Shown: positions 17,738 through 28,585 of the stretch, piece after piece
Layout of the letters: each line of letters starts with the position of its first letter
Numbering within the stretch: position 1 is the stretch's first letter
Origin: Glycomyces paridis
GTDB taxonomy: Bacteria; Actinomycetota; Actinomycetes; Mycobacteriales; Micromonosporaceae
Length of the DNA stretch: 64,000 nt
Assembly (NCBI RefSeq): GCF_004912155.1
Contig: NZ_STGX01000020.1
Location: 1-64,000 of the forward strand
Direction of reading: 5' to 3'
Notes under the pieces: model-generated
What the model saw: the letters and a program-made list of their open reading frames with translations, nothing else
Database searches by the model: none
What the model was told of the DNA's origin: nothing
Position numbers and translations under genes: made by a program

Positions 17738-18604
17738 GTGTTCGACTCCGCCAGACTCGCCGCCTACCTCAAGCGCATCGGGATCAGCGCGCCCCGGCGC
17801 CCGACGCTGCACGCCCTGCGCCGCGTCCACCGCGCCCACATCGACACGATGCCCTACGAGAACCTCGACATCCAGTTGGGCAGGCCGATCCGGCTCGACG
17901 CCGACGCCCTGTACGCCAAGCTCGTCGAGGGCGGGCGCGGCGGCTACTGCTACGAGCAGAACGGGGTCCTCGCGCACGCCTTGGAGGCCATGGGCTTCGA
18001 CGTGCGCCGCGTGCTCGGCGGGGTGGCGCGCGAGACCGAGGGCGACGGCAACTGGTGGAACCACATGCCGCTGGTCGTGCGGCTCGCCGACGGCTCGGAG
18101 TACCTCGCCGACGCCGGTCTCGGCACGGGCTTTCGCGACCCGCTGCCGGTCCGCAGCGGCAACTTCCGCGTCGGCGCGTTCAACTACGGCCTCTGGCCGC
18201 TCGGCGGCGAGCTGTGGCGCTGCTCGATCGACGCCCGGATCGCCGACCTGACCTTCGACTTCGGACTCCAGGAGCGCGCCCCCGAGGACTTCGCCGAGAA
18301 GTGCCGGGACCTCTCGACCTCTCCTGAGTCCCCGTTCGTCAAGACCCTCACCGTCCAGCGCCCCGGGGAGGCGGCCGTCGCGATCCTGCGGGCGCGCACC
18401 TTCACCGTCTACGCCCCGTCGCTCCCCGACGACAAGTCCGTGCGCACCGTCGCCGACCCGGCCGACTTCGCGCGCCTCCTGCGCGGGCACTTCAGACTTA
18501 CCCTCTCGGACGACGAGGTCGACGCCCTGTGGGCCAAGGCCGACGAGCAGCACGAACGCAGACTCGCCGAAGAGGCCGAGCAGTCGAGCAAGGCCTCCGC
18601 GTGA
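17738..18604 (+). CDS. nat: Arylamine N-acetyltransferase
   Basis: A 288-residue cytosolic enzyme that transfers an acetyl group from CoA to arylamines or hydrazines by a ping-pong mechanism. The catalytic triad is visible: Cys71 in RGGYCYEQN, His109 in WWNHMPLVV and Asp125 in YLADAGLG. TATGGT (17726-17731) is exactly six bases before the GTG, indicating a leaderless transcript and fixing the start. The gene at 18609 follows four bases after the stop and is probably co-transcribed. Confidence 0.94.
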   Translation: MFDSARLAAYLKRIGISAPRRPTLHALRRVHRAHIDTMPYENLDIQLGRPIRLDADALYAKLVEGGRGGYCYEQNGVLAHALEAMGFDVRRVLGGVARETEGDGNWWNHMPLVVRLADGSEYLADAGLGTGFRDPLPVRSGNFRVGAFNYGLWPLGGELWRCSIDARIADLTFDFGLQERAPEDFAEKCRDLSTSPESPFVKTLTVQRPGEAAVAILRARTFTVYAPSLPDDKSVRTVADPADFARLLRGHFRLTLSDDEVDALWAKADEQHERRLAEEAEQSSKASA

Positions 18605-18608
18605 GGCC

Positions 18609-19130
18609 GTGAGCGACCTCGCCCGCGCTCACCTGCGCGCCTTCCTGAACCGCGACGGCCGCGAGCTGCGAGCCTTGCAGCGCAGGAACCCCCGGTGGAG
18701 TCCGTCCGAGGACTTCGGGCACGTCGTCTCGGTCTTCGAGCTCGCCGTGTACGCCCGCTTCGGCGAGCGGCCCGACCCCGAAGCGTTGCGGGCCTTCCTT
18801 ACCGAGGCCCTGGAGGACGCGGCCCGGTCCCGACCGCCCGTGCGGCCGCTCGCGGTGCAGTCGGCGGTCGAGGAGGCCTATTCCCTTCCGGACGACGAGG
18901 AGCACCGCGACCCGCCCGACCTGCGGGCCCGGGAGGAGCGGCGGACGGCGATCTGGTTCGCGTTGGAGCGGCTGGTGCCTGCCGACCCCGCGGCGATCGA
19001 ACGGCTGCTCGCGAACGCCGCCGAGTTCGGCGACGCGTGCACTGAGTACGGCGCCGAACTCGCCGGAACGTTCGGTACGCCCGCCGCGTACGCAATCCGC
19101 TCGGGCCTGGCGCGCTGGCGCGATTCCTAG
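18609..19130 (+). CDS. Hypothetical protein, 173 aa
   Basis: I do not recognise this family. The product is acidic, helical and probably cytoplasmic, with an acidic tract around PDDEEHRDPPDLR and no membrane segment. GTG at 18609 lies four bases after the stop of the acetyltransferase gene, so the pair form an operon. Its TAG overlaps the stop codon of the convergent methyltransferase gene in a shared CTAG at 19127-19130. Confidence 0.7.
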   Translation: MSDLARAHLRAFLNRDGRELRALQRRNPRWSPSEDFGHVVSVFELAVYARFGERPDPEALRAFLTEALEDAARSRPPVRPLAVQSAVEEAYSLPDDEEHRDPPDLRAREERRTAIWFALERLVPADPAAIERLLANAAEFGDACTEYGAELAGTFGTPAAYAIRSGLARWRDS

Positions 19131-19948
19131 GACTGCGAGCGCTGGCGGACGGCCTCGTAGAGGGCGACCGATCCGGCGTTGGCGGCGTTGAGGGACGAGG
19201 CCGCCTTGGGCGACATGGGGATGCGGGCGGTGGCGTCGACAAGGTCGAACCAGGACTTGGACATGCCGGCGGTCTCGTTGCCGACCACGATGAGCGCCGG
19301 TCCCCCGAGGTCGTGTTCGGACAGCGGCTGCTCGCCGCGCTCGTCGGTGCCGACGATGATCGGCTGGGCGGGCTGCTTGCGCGCCCACTCGGCGACCTCG
19401 TGCGCGGAGGCCGCGTGGACCACGGGCACGGCGAACAGGCTGCCGGTGGTGGCGCGGACCGCCTTGGGGTCGTAGGGGTCGGCGGCGTTGCGGCCGGTGA
19501 CGACCACCGCGTCGGCGCCGAAGGCGTCGGCCGAGCGGATGAGGGTGCCGAGGTTCCCGGGGCTCGTGGGCCGGTCGACCGCGAGGCCGAGCCAGCCGGG
19601 GCCGACGTCGAGGTCCGCGAGCCGCCGCTGCGGGATCGCGACCTGGGCGAGGAGTTCGGGCACGTCCTCGTCCTTGCCGCCGAGCTCGGCCATGAGCGGC
19701 GCCGACACCGCGACGAGCTCCGCGTCCGGGGTCTCCAGGAGGTTCCGGGCCCAGTCCGAGAGGCGCGGCCGGTCGGCGTCGTACAGCAGGGCCTCGACCG
19801 TCCAGCCGTGCTCGACGGCGAGCGTGACCGGGCGGACCCCCTGCACCAGGAACGAGCCGGCGCGGTGGCGCTTGGTGCGGTTGTGCAGCAAGGTCTCCCA
19901 CTGCTGGAAGCGCGCGTTGCGGACGCTGACTCGCAGGACTTTCGACAT
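19127..19948 (-). CDS. SpoU/TrmH family RNA 2'-O-ribose methyltransferase
   Basis: A 273-residue protein with an N-terminal substrate-binding domain (RNARFQQWETLLHNRTKRH) and a C-terminal SPOUT trefoil-knot domain. The three SpoU motifs are seen: PGNLGTLIRSADAFG, IVVGNETAGMS and MSPKAASSLNAANAGSV. It uses S-adenosylmethionine to methylate a ribose in rRNA or tRNA. The ATG at 19948 follows GGAGA; the open frame further upstream is non-coding. Confidence 0.9.
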   Translation of the reverse strand: MSKVLRVSVRNARFQQWETLLHNRTKRHRAGSFLVQGVRPVTLAVEHGWTVEALLYDADRPRLSDWARNLLETPDAELVAVSAPLMAELGGKDEDVPELLAQVAIPQRRLADLDVGPGWLGLAVDRPTSPGNLGTLIRSADAFGADAVVVTGRNAADPYDPKAVRATTGSLFAVPVVHAASAHEVAEWARKQPAQPIIVGTDERGEQPLSEHDLGGPALIVVGNETAGMSKSWFDLVDATARIPMSPKAASSLNAANAGSVALYEAVRQRSQS

Positions 19949-20008
19949 GGTCTCCGCACTCCAGGGCAGGTCGGTTGAACCGGGCGAACCTACCACGGCC
20001 CCACCGGC

Positions 20009-20033
20009 GGGCCCCGGACCCAAACCGGGGCCC
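20009..20033 (-). terminator. Hairpin after ppc
   Basis: A 9-bp GC stem (20009-20017 with 20025-20033) with a 7-base loop lies just after the ppc stop on the minus strand. Confidence 0.6.
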
Positions 20034-20043
20034 CGGGCGGGGA

Positions 20044-22803
<2,760 letters not shown>

Positions 22804-23144
22804 GGAGGTCTCCACTGGTGGTCTGGGCAAACCCTAGGGGCCGCTCGCGCCGACGTCCTTGTCCGCGGTGAACTGCTTGAGCACTGTGCGAAGGAGCAGG
22901 TACGGCCACCGGTTGCGCAGCCGTCAAACTGCAGGCCACGGCAAGCGCATGCGGAGCCGTGGCGTAGCTAGGTCAGCGTAACTTACCGGTAATGGCCGCG
23001 CCACTTTCTCGGTCCGCCATGCGGGACGGAGGGGCCGGTTGCGACCGCAGCGGGTGGGGAATGTGACGGAGCCGTGGCATACCCTGGTGCGACCGATACC
23101 GAAGCCGCCCCGATCGTTCCACCGCGAAGGGATCCCGACCGCCG
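22804..23144. promoter_or_regulatory. Intergenic region between divergent ppc and cysC
   Basis: No gene is seen in these 341 bases. They contain a 10-bp palindrome TTACCGGTAA (22983-22992) and two direct copies of CGGAGCCGTGGC (22952-22963 and 23067-23078), the second followed by ATACCCT, a weak -10 candidate for cysC. The promoters of both genes must lie here. Confidence 0.45.
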
Positions 23145-24689
23145 ATGTCTGACTGGGTACTGCCCGACGAGATCCTCGCCGAGGCGCCGAGCCACACCCC
23201 GCTTCCGCACGAGCTGGCCGATCTGGAGCTGCTGCTTTACGGTGCGTACGCACCGCTGCGGGGGTTCATGAGCGAGTCGGAGGCGCGGTCGGTGACGCGG
23301 ACCGGGTCGCTGGCGGACGGTACGGCGTGGCCGGTGCCGGTGACGCTGGACGTGCCGATGGACATCGCGCGGCGCCTGGACGACCCCGATCCGAAGCGCC
23401 GTGTGCTTCGCATCACGGACCCCGAGGGGGCGCCGGTGGCGGCGGTCGAGTGCAACGGCCTCGACGCGCTCGGACCCGACATGGTGCGGGTGAGCGGCCC
23501 GGTGCGGCGCATCGCGGACGCCGCGCACGGGGTGTTCACGGGTCTGCGGGCGACGCCGGAGCAGGCGAAGGCGACGTACACGAAGCCGCGGGTGCTGGCG
23601 CTGGTGGCCGAGCGGCCGCTGCACCGCCCGCAGCTGGCGCAGCTGGCGCGGGCCGCGCGGAACCTCGCGGCGCACGTGCTGGTGATGATCCCGACCGGCG
23701 ACGAGACGAACGGCGACCGCGACCTGCGCCTGCCCACGGCAGCGCTGGTGCGCTCGGTGCTGGCGGCGAAGGACCGGCTGCCGACGGCGACGGTGCTGAC
23801 GGTGCCGCTGTCCAAGCGCGGCGACCGGCTGCGCGACGGCCTCTTGACGGCGAAGGTCGCGGCCGCGTACGGCGCGACGCACCTGATGACCGGGCCCGAC
23901 GGGCTCGGCGGCGGCGACGGCGTCCGGTCGATGGTGCCGCGCGAGCTGGCCTACGACACGCGTGACGGCCAGTGGCGTCCCATCGAGGACATCGAGCCGC
24001 CGTTCCGGCGCACGGCCCTCTCCGACGCCGAGATCGCCGACATGCTCGACCGCGGGTTCGGGCTCCCGGAGTGGCACACGCCGCCGAGCGTGGCCGCGGA
24101 GCTGCGCAAGGCGCGCCCGCCGCGGCGCCAGCGGGGCCTCGTCGTGTTCTTCACCGGCCTGTCCGGTTCGGGGAAGTCGACGATCTCGCGCGGGGTGTTC
24201 GAGGCGCTGCTGGAGGACGGGACGCGCACGGTGTCGCTGTTCGACGGCGACGTGGTGCGCCGGCTCCTGTCGAGCGGCCTGGGCTTCTCGCGCGCCGACC
24301 GGTCGGTGAACGTGCGCCGGATCGGGTTCGTGGCCGCCGAGGTGGCGCGCCACGGCGGCATCGGGATGGCCGCGCCCATCGCGCCCTACGAGGGCGACCG
24401 GGCCGAGGCGCGGCGCATGGCCGAGGCCGCGGGCGCCGACTTCGTGCTGGTGCACGTGGCGACCCCGCTCCAGGTGTGCGAGGCGCGCGACCGCAAGGGG
24501 CTGTACGCGAAGGCGCGGTCGGGCGAGATCCCGGAGTTCACGGGGATCTCCGACCCGTACGAGGAGCCGCCGGCCGCCGAGCTGGTGATCGACACGACCG
24601 ACATCACGGTGGGCGAGGGCGTCGAGCAGGTCCTCGAGTATCTCTCGGAGGGCGGCTGGCTGGAGCCGATCGGTCTGCGCCTCGCCTGA
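23145..24689 (+). CDS. cysC: APS kinase fused to a degenerate ATP-sulfurylase domain
   Basis: A 514-residue cytosolic protein. The C-terminal adenylylsulfate kinase domain (about 325-510) has the P-loop GLSGSGKST at 338-346, DGD at 367-369 and the RADRSVNVRRIGFVA region, and makes PAPS from APS. The N-terminal 310 residues align by order with a PUA-like plus ATP-sulfurylase domain, but the motif QxRNPxHxxH is replaced by AERPLHRPQ (155-163) and the GRDHAG motif by GPDGLGG (250-256), so sulfurylase activity is unlikely. No cysD or cysN is in the window. Start ATG is the first in frame. Confidence 0.88.
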   Translation: MSDWVLPDEILAEAPSHTPLPHELADLELLLYGAYAPLRGFMSESEARSVTRTGSLADGTAWPVPVTLDVPMDIARRLDDPDPKRRVLRITDPEGAPVAAVECNGLDALGPDMVRVSGPVRRIADAAHGVFTGLRATPEQAKATYTKPRVLALVAERPLHRPQLAQLARAARNLAAHVLVMIPTGDETNGDRDLRLPTAALVRSVLAAKDRLPTATVLTVPLSKRGDRLRDGLLTAKVAAAYGATHLMTGPDGLGGGDGVRSMVPRELAYDTRDGQWRPIEDIEPPFRRTALSDAEIADMLDRGFGLPEWHTPPSVAAELRKARPPRRQRGLVVFFTGLSGSGKSTISRGVFEALLEDGTRTVSLFDGDVVRRLLSSGLGFSRADRSVNVRRIGFVAAEVARHGGIGMAAPIAPYEGDRAEARRMAEAAGADFVLVHVATPLQVCEARDRKGLYAKARSGEIPEFTGISDPYEEPPAAELVIDTTDITVGEGVEQVLEYLSEGGWLEPIGLRLA

Positions 24690-24701
24690 GGGACGAACGC
24701 G

Positions 24702-24731
24702 AAGGCCCCGGACGCGGCGCGTCCGGGGCTT
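24702..24731. terminator. Bidirectional hairpin between cysC and the VKOR gene
   Basis: GCCCCGGACGC (from 24705) pairs with GCGTCCGGGGC around a 3-base loop, flanked by AAG and CTT, between two convergent genes. Confidence 0.75.
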
Positions 24732-24740
24732 CACGTCTGT

Positions 24741-25361
24741 TCAGAGCAGTGTGGACCAGTAGTCCCAGAAGCCGGTGCCCACGATGAGGATCACCGCGAG
24801 GTAGAGCAGCGCCAGGCCGATCCAGTGGAACCGCAGGACGTCGTCGACCGCGCCCTTCCAGTCCTCGCCGACGGGGATCGCGCCGGTGCGCAGGTTGCGG
24901 ACGGTGGTCGCCCAGAAGATCGGGATGACCACCGACCACACGGCCATGCACCAGGGGCACAGCACCCCGATCATGTACACCGACTGGAAGATCAGCCAGG
25001 ACACGAAGACGAGCCCGGCGAGCGTGCCGAGGTTGAAGGCCAGCGCGATCCACCGCGGCAGCGCGACCCGGCCGAGCGTGAGGACGCCGGTGAAGACGAC
25101 GAGCGGGAAGCACACGAGCCCGATGATCGGGTTCGCGAACCCGAACACCGAGGCCTGCCACGTGCTCATGACCGTGCCGCAGGACAGGACCGGGTTGAAG
25201 TCGCAGGAGATGACGTGGTCGGGGTCCAGGAGCGAGGCGATCCGCTCGTAGGTCAGGTCGAACGCGGCGGCGAGCCCGACGAGCCCGCCCAGGAGCAGGA
25301 CGAGCCCGGTCGCGACGCGACCCCGGACCTCCGTCTCGTTCTCGCCGAACGCCTCGTCCAT
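24741..25361 (-). CDS. Vitamin K epoxide reductase (VKOR) family protein
   Basis: A 206-residue membrane protein with about five helices. The active-site CPWC is at residues 135-138 and the loop cysteines are Cys53 and Cys61 (SCDFNPVLSC), the four cysteines that relay electrons in bacterial VKORs. In actinobacteria VKOR replaces DsbB and reoxidises a DsbA-like thioredoxin using menaquinone, driving disulfide formation in secreted proteins. ATG at 25361 is chosen because GAGGGG is six bases upstream; ATG at 25403 or 25409 would add 14-16 residues. No dsbA-like gene is adjacent. Confidence 0.9.
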   Translation of the reverse strand: MDEAFGENETEVRGRVATGLVLLLGGLVGLAAAFDLTYERIASLLDPDHVISCDFNPVLSCGTVMSTWQASVFGFANPIIGLVCFPLVVFTGVLTLGRVALPRWIALAFNLGTLAGLVFVSWLIFQSVYMIGVLCPWCMAVWSVVIPIFWATTVRNLRTGAIPVGEDWKGAVDDVLRFHWIGLALLYLAVILIVGTGFWDYWSTLL

Positions 25362-25457
25362 GTGCGCCCCTCGGTCTGCCTCGGTGCTTGCCGTCGAAGT
25401 CATGATCACGCAAGGGTAACGACCGCGGTGCGGTCGAGGTTGCGCCGCTGTGACCGG

Positions 25458-26345
25458 TCAGGCCCGCAGCGACTTGCCGCCGTCGACGACGAGCGTCTGC
25501 CCGGTCACGTAGGAGGCCGAAGGGGCGCAGAAGAACACGGCGGCCGCGGCGACCTCCTCGGGCGTGCCGGGTCGGCCGATCGGCCCGTCGAGGCCCTTCT
25601 GGAGTTCGGGCACCGTCGAAGAGCCCGTGCGGATCAGGCCCGGCGCGATCGCGTTCACCGTGACGCCGTCGGCCACCACCTCGGTCGCGAGCGCCTTGGT
25701 CAGCCCGGTGACGCCGGCCTTGGCCGCGGCGTAGGCGGCCTCGGCGGGGACGGCGTTGACGACGCCCGCGGTCGCGGCGATGTTCACGATGCGGCCCCAA
25801 CCGCGCTCGGCCATCGACTGGACGAACGCGCGCGAGACGAGGAACGCCGTGTCGAGGTTGCGGGCCAGCTCCGACTGCCAGTCCGCATAGGACAGCTGGG
25901 CGACGGGCTTGACCACGGCCGGATCGGACTTGGAGGTGAGGCCGGCGTTGTTGACGAGGATGTCGACCTCGCCGACCGAGTCGGCCACGGCGTCGGCGAG
26001 CCCGCCGACCTCGGCCTCGTCGGCCAGGTCCGCGACGAACCCGATCGCGTCGATCTCCCCGGCGCGCTCGTGGATGCGCTTGGTGGTGGAGACGATCGCG
26101 ACCGTCGCGCCCGCCAGGCGCAGCCGCGTCGCGATCGCGAACCCGATCCCGTCGGGGGCGCCCGCTCCGGTGACCAGCGCGATCTTCCCGGCGAGCGAGT
26201 CGAGCTCTTGGAGCCTGCCGCGCTGCGCGGGGGCCAGCGGCGACTGGCCCGTCGAGGGCAGGTCGATGACCTCGGCGAGTCCGGCGTCGGCGGACGAGTC
26301 GAATGACGAATCGAATGAGTCGAGGCTCGTGCGCGGTTCATTCAT
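25458..26345 (-). CDS. SDR family oxidoreductase lacking the catalytic serine
   Basis: A 295-residue SDR with a 50-residue acidic N-terminal extension. [15 protein letters not shown] and AYAAAK (Tyr/Lys) are intact, and the C terminus [14 protein letters not shown] is FabG-like. The strand that should carry the catalytic Ser reads VNIAATAG, with Ala in the equivalent place and Thr next to it, so Thr may substitute or activity may be reduced. The physiological substrate is unknown. A GAGACT hexamer lies six bases before the ATG. Confidence 0.85.
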   Translation of the reverse strand: MNEPRTSLDSFDSSFDSSADAGLAEVIDLPSTGQSPLAPAQRGRLQELDSLAGKIALVTGAGAPDGIGFAIATRLRLAGATVAIVSTTKRIHERAGEIDAIGFVADLADEAEVGGLADAVADSVGEVDILVNNAGLTSKSDPAVVKPVAQLSYADWQSELARNLDTAFLVSRAFVQSMAERGWGRIVNIAATAGVVNAVPAEAAYAAAKAGVTGLTKALATEVVADGVTVNAIAPGLIRTGSSTVPELQKGLDGPIGRPGTPEEVAAAAVFFCAPSASYVTGQTLVVDGGKSLRA

Positions 26346-26477
26346 GGACGCAGTCTCTCACGGCGCCCTGAGCAAACACACCGCCGCCGGGCCGAATCGG
26401 GTCGAACCGCCACCATAGGGTCAGCGTGTGCGGGGCGGGGACGTGCGGGGCCGCCGCGCGCGTGGCACCATCGGAGG

Positions 26478-27065
26478 ATGGAGCCCGAGACCGGCCGGGT
26501 GCTGACCGCGCTGGCGCGCAGCGCGGTCGCGACCTCGTTCGCGCCCCGCCCGCCCGGCGCGCGCGAACTCGTCGCGCAGGCCGGAGGCGGCCCGGCGCTG
26601 GAACGGCGGGCGGCGACCTTCGTGACGCTGGAGCGCGACGGGACGCTGCGGGGCTGCATCGGGGTGCTGACGGCCTTGCGGCCCTTGGGCGTCGACGTGG
26701 TCCGCAACGCGCGGGCGGCGGCGCGCGACCCGCGCCTGCCGCCGGTGGCGCCCGAGGAGGTCCCCGGCCTGCACGTCACGGTGACGGTGCTGTCCCCGGC
26801 GGTCCCGTTGCGGGTCAACGGTTTCGAGGAGCTGCTGGCGGCGCTGCGCCCAGGGATCGACGGCCTGACGCTGCGCGAGGGCGCGAGGCGGGCGACGTTC
26901 CTGCCCTCGGTGTGGCAGGGCCTGCCCGAACCGGGGCGGTTCGTCGCCGCACTGCTGCGCAAGGGCGGCTGGCCGCGCCGCCTGTGGGCGCGGGGCGTGC
27001 GAACGGCCGCCTGGCCCGAGGGCCTGGCGGCCGAGCACTACACCGGCGAGTCCTTCAGCGCCTAG
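26478..27065 (+). CDS. AMMECR1 domain protein
   Basis: A 195-residue single-domain protein with the family hallmark LRGCIG at residues 57-62 and the conserved ARDPRLPPVAPEEVPGL and EGARRATFLPSVWQ segments. AMMECR1 proteins occur in all domains of life; bacterial members are sometimes linked to radical-SAM and MEMO genes, but no partner is seen here and the biochemical role is unknown. The stop TAG shares CTAG with the stop codon of the convergent antitoxin-like gene. Confidence 0.9.
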   Translation: MEPETGRVLTALARSAVATSFAPRPPGARELVAQAGGGPALERRAATFVTLERDGTLRGCIGVLTALRPLGVDVVRNARAAARDPRLPPVAPEEVPGLHVTVTVLSPAVPLRVNGFEELLAALRPGIDGLTLREGARRATFLPSVWQGLPEPGRFVAALLRKGGWPRRLWARGVRTAAWPEGLAAEHYTGESFSA

Positions 27066-27337
27066 GCGACCCGCAGGGCGTCCCACAGGCGCCGGCGCAT
27101 CCACTCCGAGGGCGTCACGCCCTCCTTCGTGGCGGCGACCTTGATGTCCTTCTCCATCTTGAGCGGCAATCGGATCGAACGCGACACCATGATCGGCGCG
27201 TCCGGCGCCGACTCGGGCAGTGCCGCCTCCAGCGCCCGCATCTCCTCGACCGAGGGCATCGGCAGCTTCGTCAAGTCCTGCGCCAACAGTGCCTGCGCGG
27301 CCTCAACCAGCCGCTTGGCCTCGTTATCCCTGCTCAT
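27062..27337 (-). CDS. RHH-type antitoxin-like protein of a BrnT-like pair
   Basis: A 91-residue protein whose C-terminal half (RSIRLPLKMEKDIKVAA then TPSEWMRRRLWDAL) reads as a ribbon-helix-helix DNA-binding motif, while the N-terminal helix EAKRLVEAAQALLAQDL is a candidate toxin-binding segment. Its start at 27337 overlaps the end of the toxin-like gene by 14 bases, the toxin-first order of BrnT/BrnA systems. Family assignment is by pattern only. Confidence 0.65.
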   Translation of the reverse strand: MSRDNEAKRLVEAAQALLAQDLTKLPMPSVEEMRALEAALPESAPDAPIMVSRSIRLPLKMEKDIKVAATKEGVTPSEWMRRRLWDALRVA

Positions 27338-27617
27338 CGCGACGGGTCTCCTCCCACTTCTCAAGCAGGTCGCACTCGTGTCCGTGCAGCTCACGCGCGC
27401 CCGCGATGTCGTAGTCCAAGCCGTTTCGCTTCACACAGGCGACGACCAGGGCCCGGCCGCTGTCGGCCCGGCCCCAGATCGTCAGGGTGTGCACACCCTG
27501 CGACCAGGCCGGAACCGGGAAGCGTGGCCTGGTGCTGCTCAGCACCTGCATTACCTCGTACGGTTCGATTCCTTCGGGGAGGTGCTCTAGCGCCCCCAAC
27601 GCCCATTCAAACGGCAT
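27324..27617 (-). CDS. BrnT-like toxin candidate
   Basis: A 97-residue protein with the order of BrnT features: an N-terminal helix (EGIEPYEVMQVLSS), a beta strand HTLTIWGRADSGRALVVAC and a C-terminal GARELHGHECDLLEKW resembling the IISARxA...E...Y end of BrnT ribonucleases. TACGTT at 27624-27629 is exactly six bases upstream of the ATG (leaderless). The promoter therefore lies in front of the toxin gene. Ribonuclease activity is inferred. Confidence 0.6.
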   Translation of the reverse strand: MPFEWALGALEHLPEGIEPYEVMQVLSSTRPRFPVPAWSQGVHTLTIWGRADSGRALVVACVKRNGLDYDIAGARELHGHECDLLEKWEETRRDEQG

Positions 27618-27690
27618 GGCTCGAACGTATCCCAAACGTACCCCGAATTCGGTAGGACACGCCAGGGGTTCGCGTAATTCGCGAGTCGGG

Positions 27691-28530
27691 TTACTCCGGG
27701 AGCGCCACCAGGGTGCCTTCGGCGACCTTGGCCGCCGCGCCGGTGACCGAGACCGACACGGCCGCGCCGTCCTCGATCGCGACCTCGCCGAGCAGTCGCG
27801 AGGGCCGGCCGATCTCGGCTCCCTGCGCGATCGCGAAGCGGTGGACGCCGTCGCCGCGCACCAGGCCCTCGGCCGCCAGGTGGACGCCCAGGGCCAGCGC
27901 GGCCGAACCCGTCGCGGGGTCCTCGCCGACCCCGTCGTGGAACAGGCGGGCGTGGACCTCGCCGGTCGCCGGGTCGAAGCTGAAGGGGTAGACCTTCTCC
28001 AGTTCGGTGAGGTGAGCGGTGGCGGCGGTGACGTCCTCGTCGGCGACGCGCACGAAGTTGTGCCCATATCCGGCGCTCGCGAAGCCGGGGCGGCCGAGCA
28101 CGCGGGCAGGGTCGAGGCCGATCGCGGCGGCGGCGACGGCCGGGTCGATCGGGTCGCCGGTGCTCAGGACCGTGGAGGTGAGCTTCGCGGTGGACGCGTC
28201 GACGGTGAGGCTCATGAGTCCGGCCGCGCACTCCTGGACGACCGTGCCGGCGTCCGGGACCACCCGGCCGGACTGCGTCATCGCCAGCGCCGCGCCGACG
28301 GTGGGGTGCCCGGCGAACGGCAGTTCCTCCGCAGGGGTGAAGATCCGGGCGCGGTAGTGGGCTCCGGGGACGGTCGGCGGGAGTGTGAAGACGGTCTCGG
28401 AGAAGCCGAACTCCTTCGCTATGGCCTGCATCTGCGCCGACCGGAGTGCCTGGCCGTCGTGGACGACCGCGAGCTGGTTGCCCGCGTAGGGGCGGTCGGT
28501 GAACACGTCGTAGATCGCGAAGGGGAGCAT
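27691..28530 (-). CDS. PhzF family isomerase-like protein
   Basis: A 279-residue member of the diaminopimelate-epimerase fold, like phenazine enzyme PhzF. The conserved FGFSETVF with the catalytic Glu, ELPFAGHPTVGAA and EDPATGSAALALG are present. Most chromosomal PhzF-like proteins are not in phenazine pathways and have unknown substrates; no other phenazine gene is near. The start at 28530 has TAGCCT seven bases upstream. Divergent from mrp. Confidence 0.88.
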   Translation of the reverse strand: MLPFAIYDVFTDRPYAGNQLAVVHDGQALRSAQMQAIAKEFGFSETVFTLPPTVPGAHYRARIFTPAEELPFAGHPTVGAALAMTQSGRVVPDAGTVVQECAAGLMSLTVDASTAKLTSTVLSTGDPIDPAVAAAAIGLDPARVLGRPGFASAGYGHNFVRVADEDVTAATAHLTELEKVYPFSFDPATGEVHARLFHDGVGEDPATGSAALALGVHLAAEGLVRGDGVHRFAIAQGAEIGRPSRLLGEVAIEDGAAVSVSVTGAAAKVAEGTLVALPE

Positions 28531-28551
28531 GACGGTAAGGCTACGCTCACA

Positions 28552-28585
28552 TTGGCGTTCCGAAATGCCTCGTTACGATTGGGTC
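28552..28585 (+). promoter_or_regulatory. Leaderless promoter of mrp
   Basis: TTGGCG (28552-28557) and TACGAT (28574-28579) have a 16-base spacer. The hexamer is followed by six bases and then the ATG, so transcription should start at or next to the A of the start codon. Confidence 0.6.
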
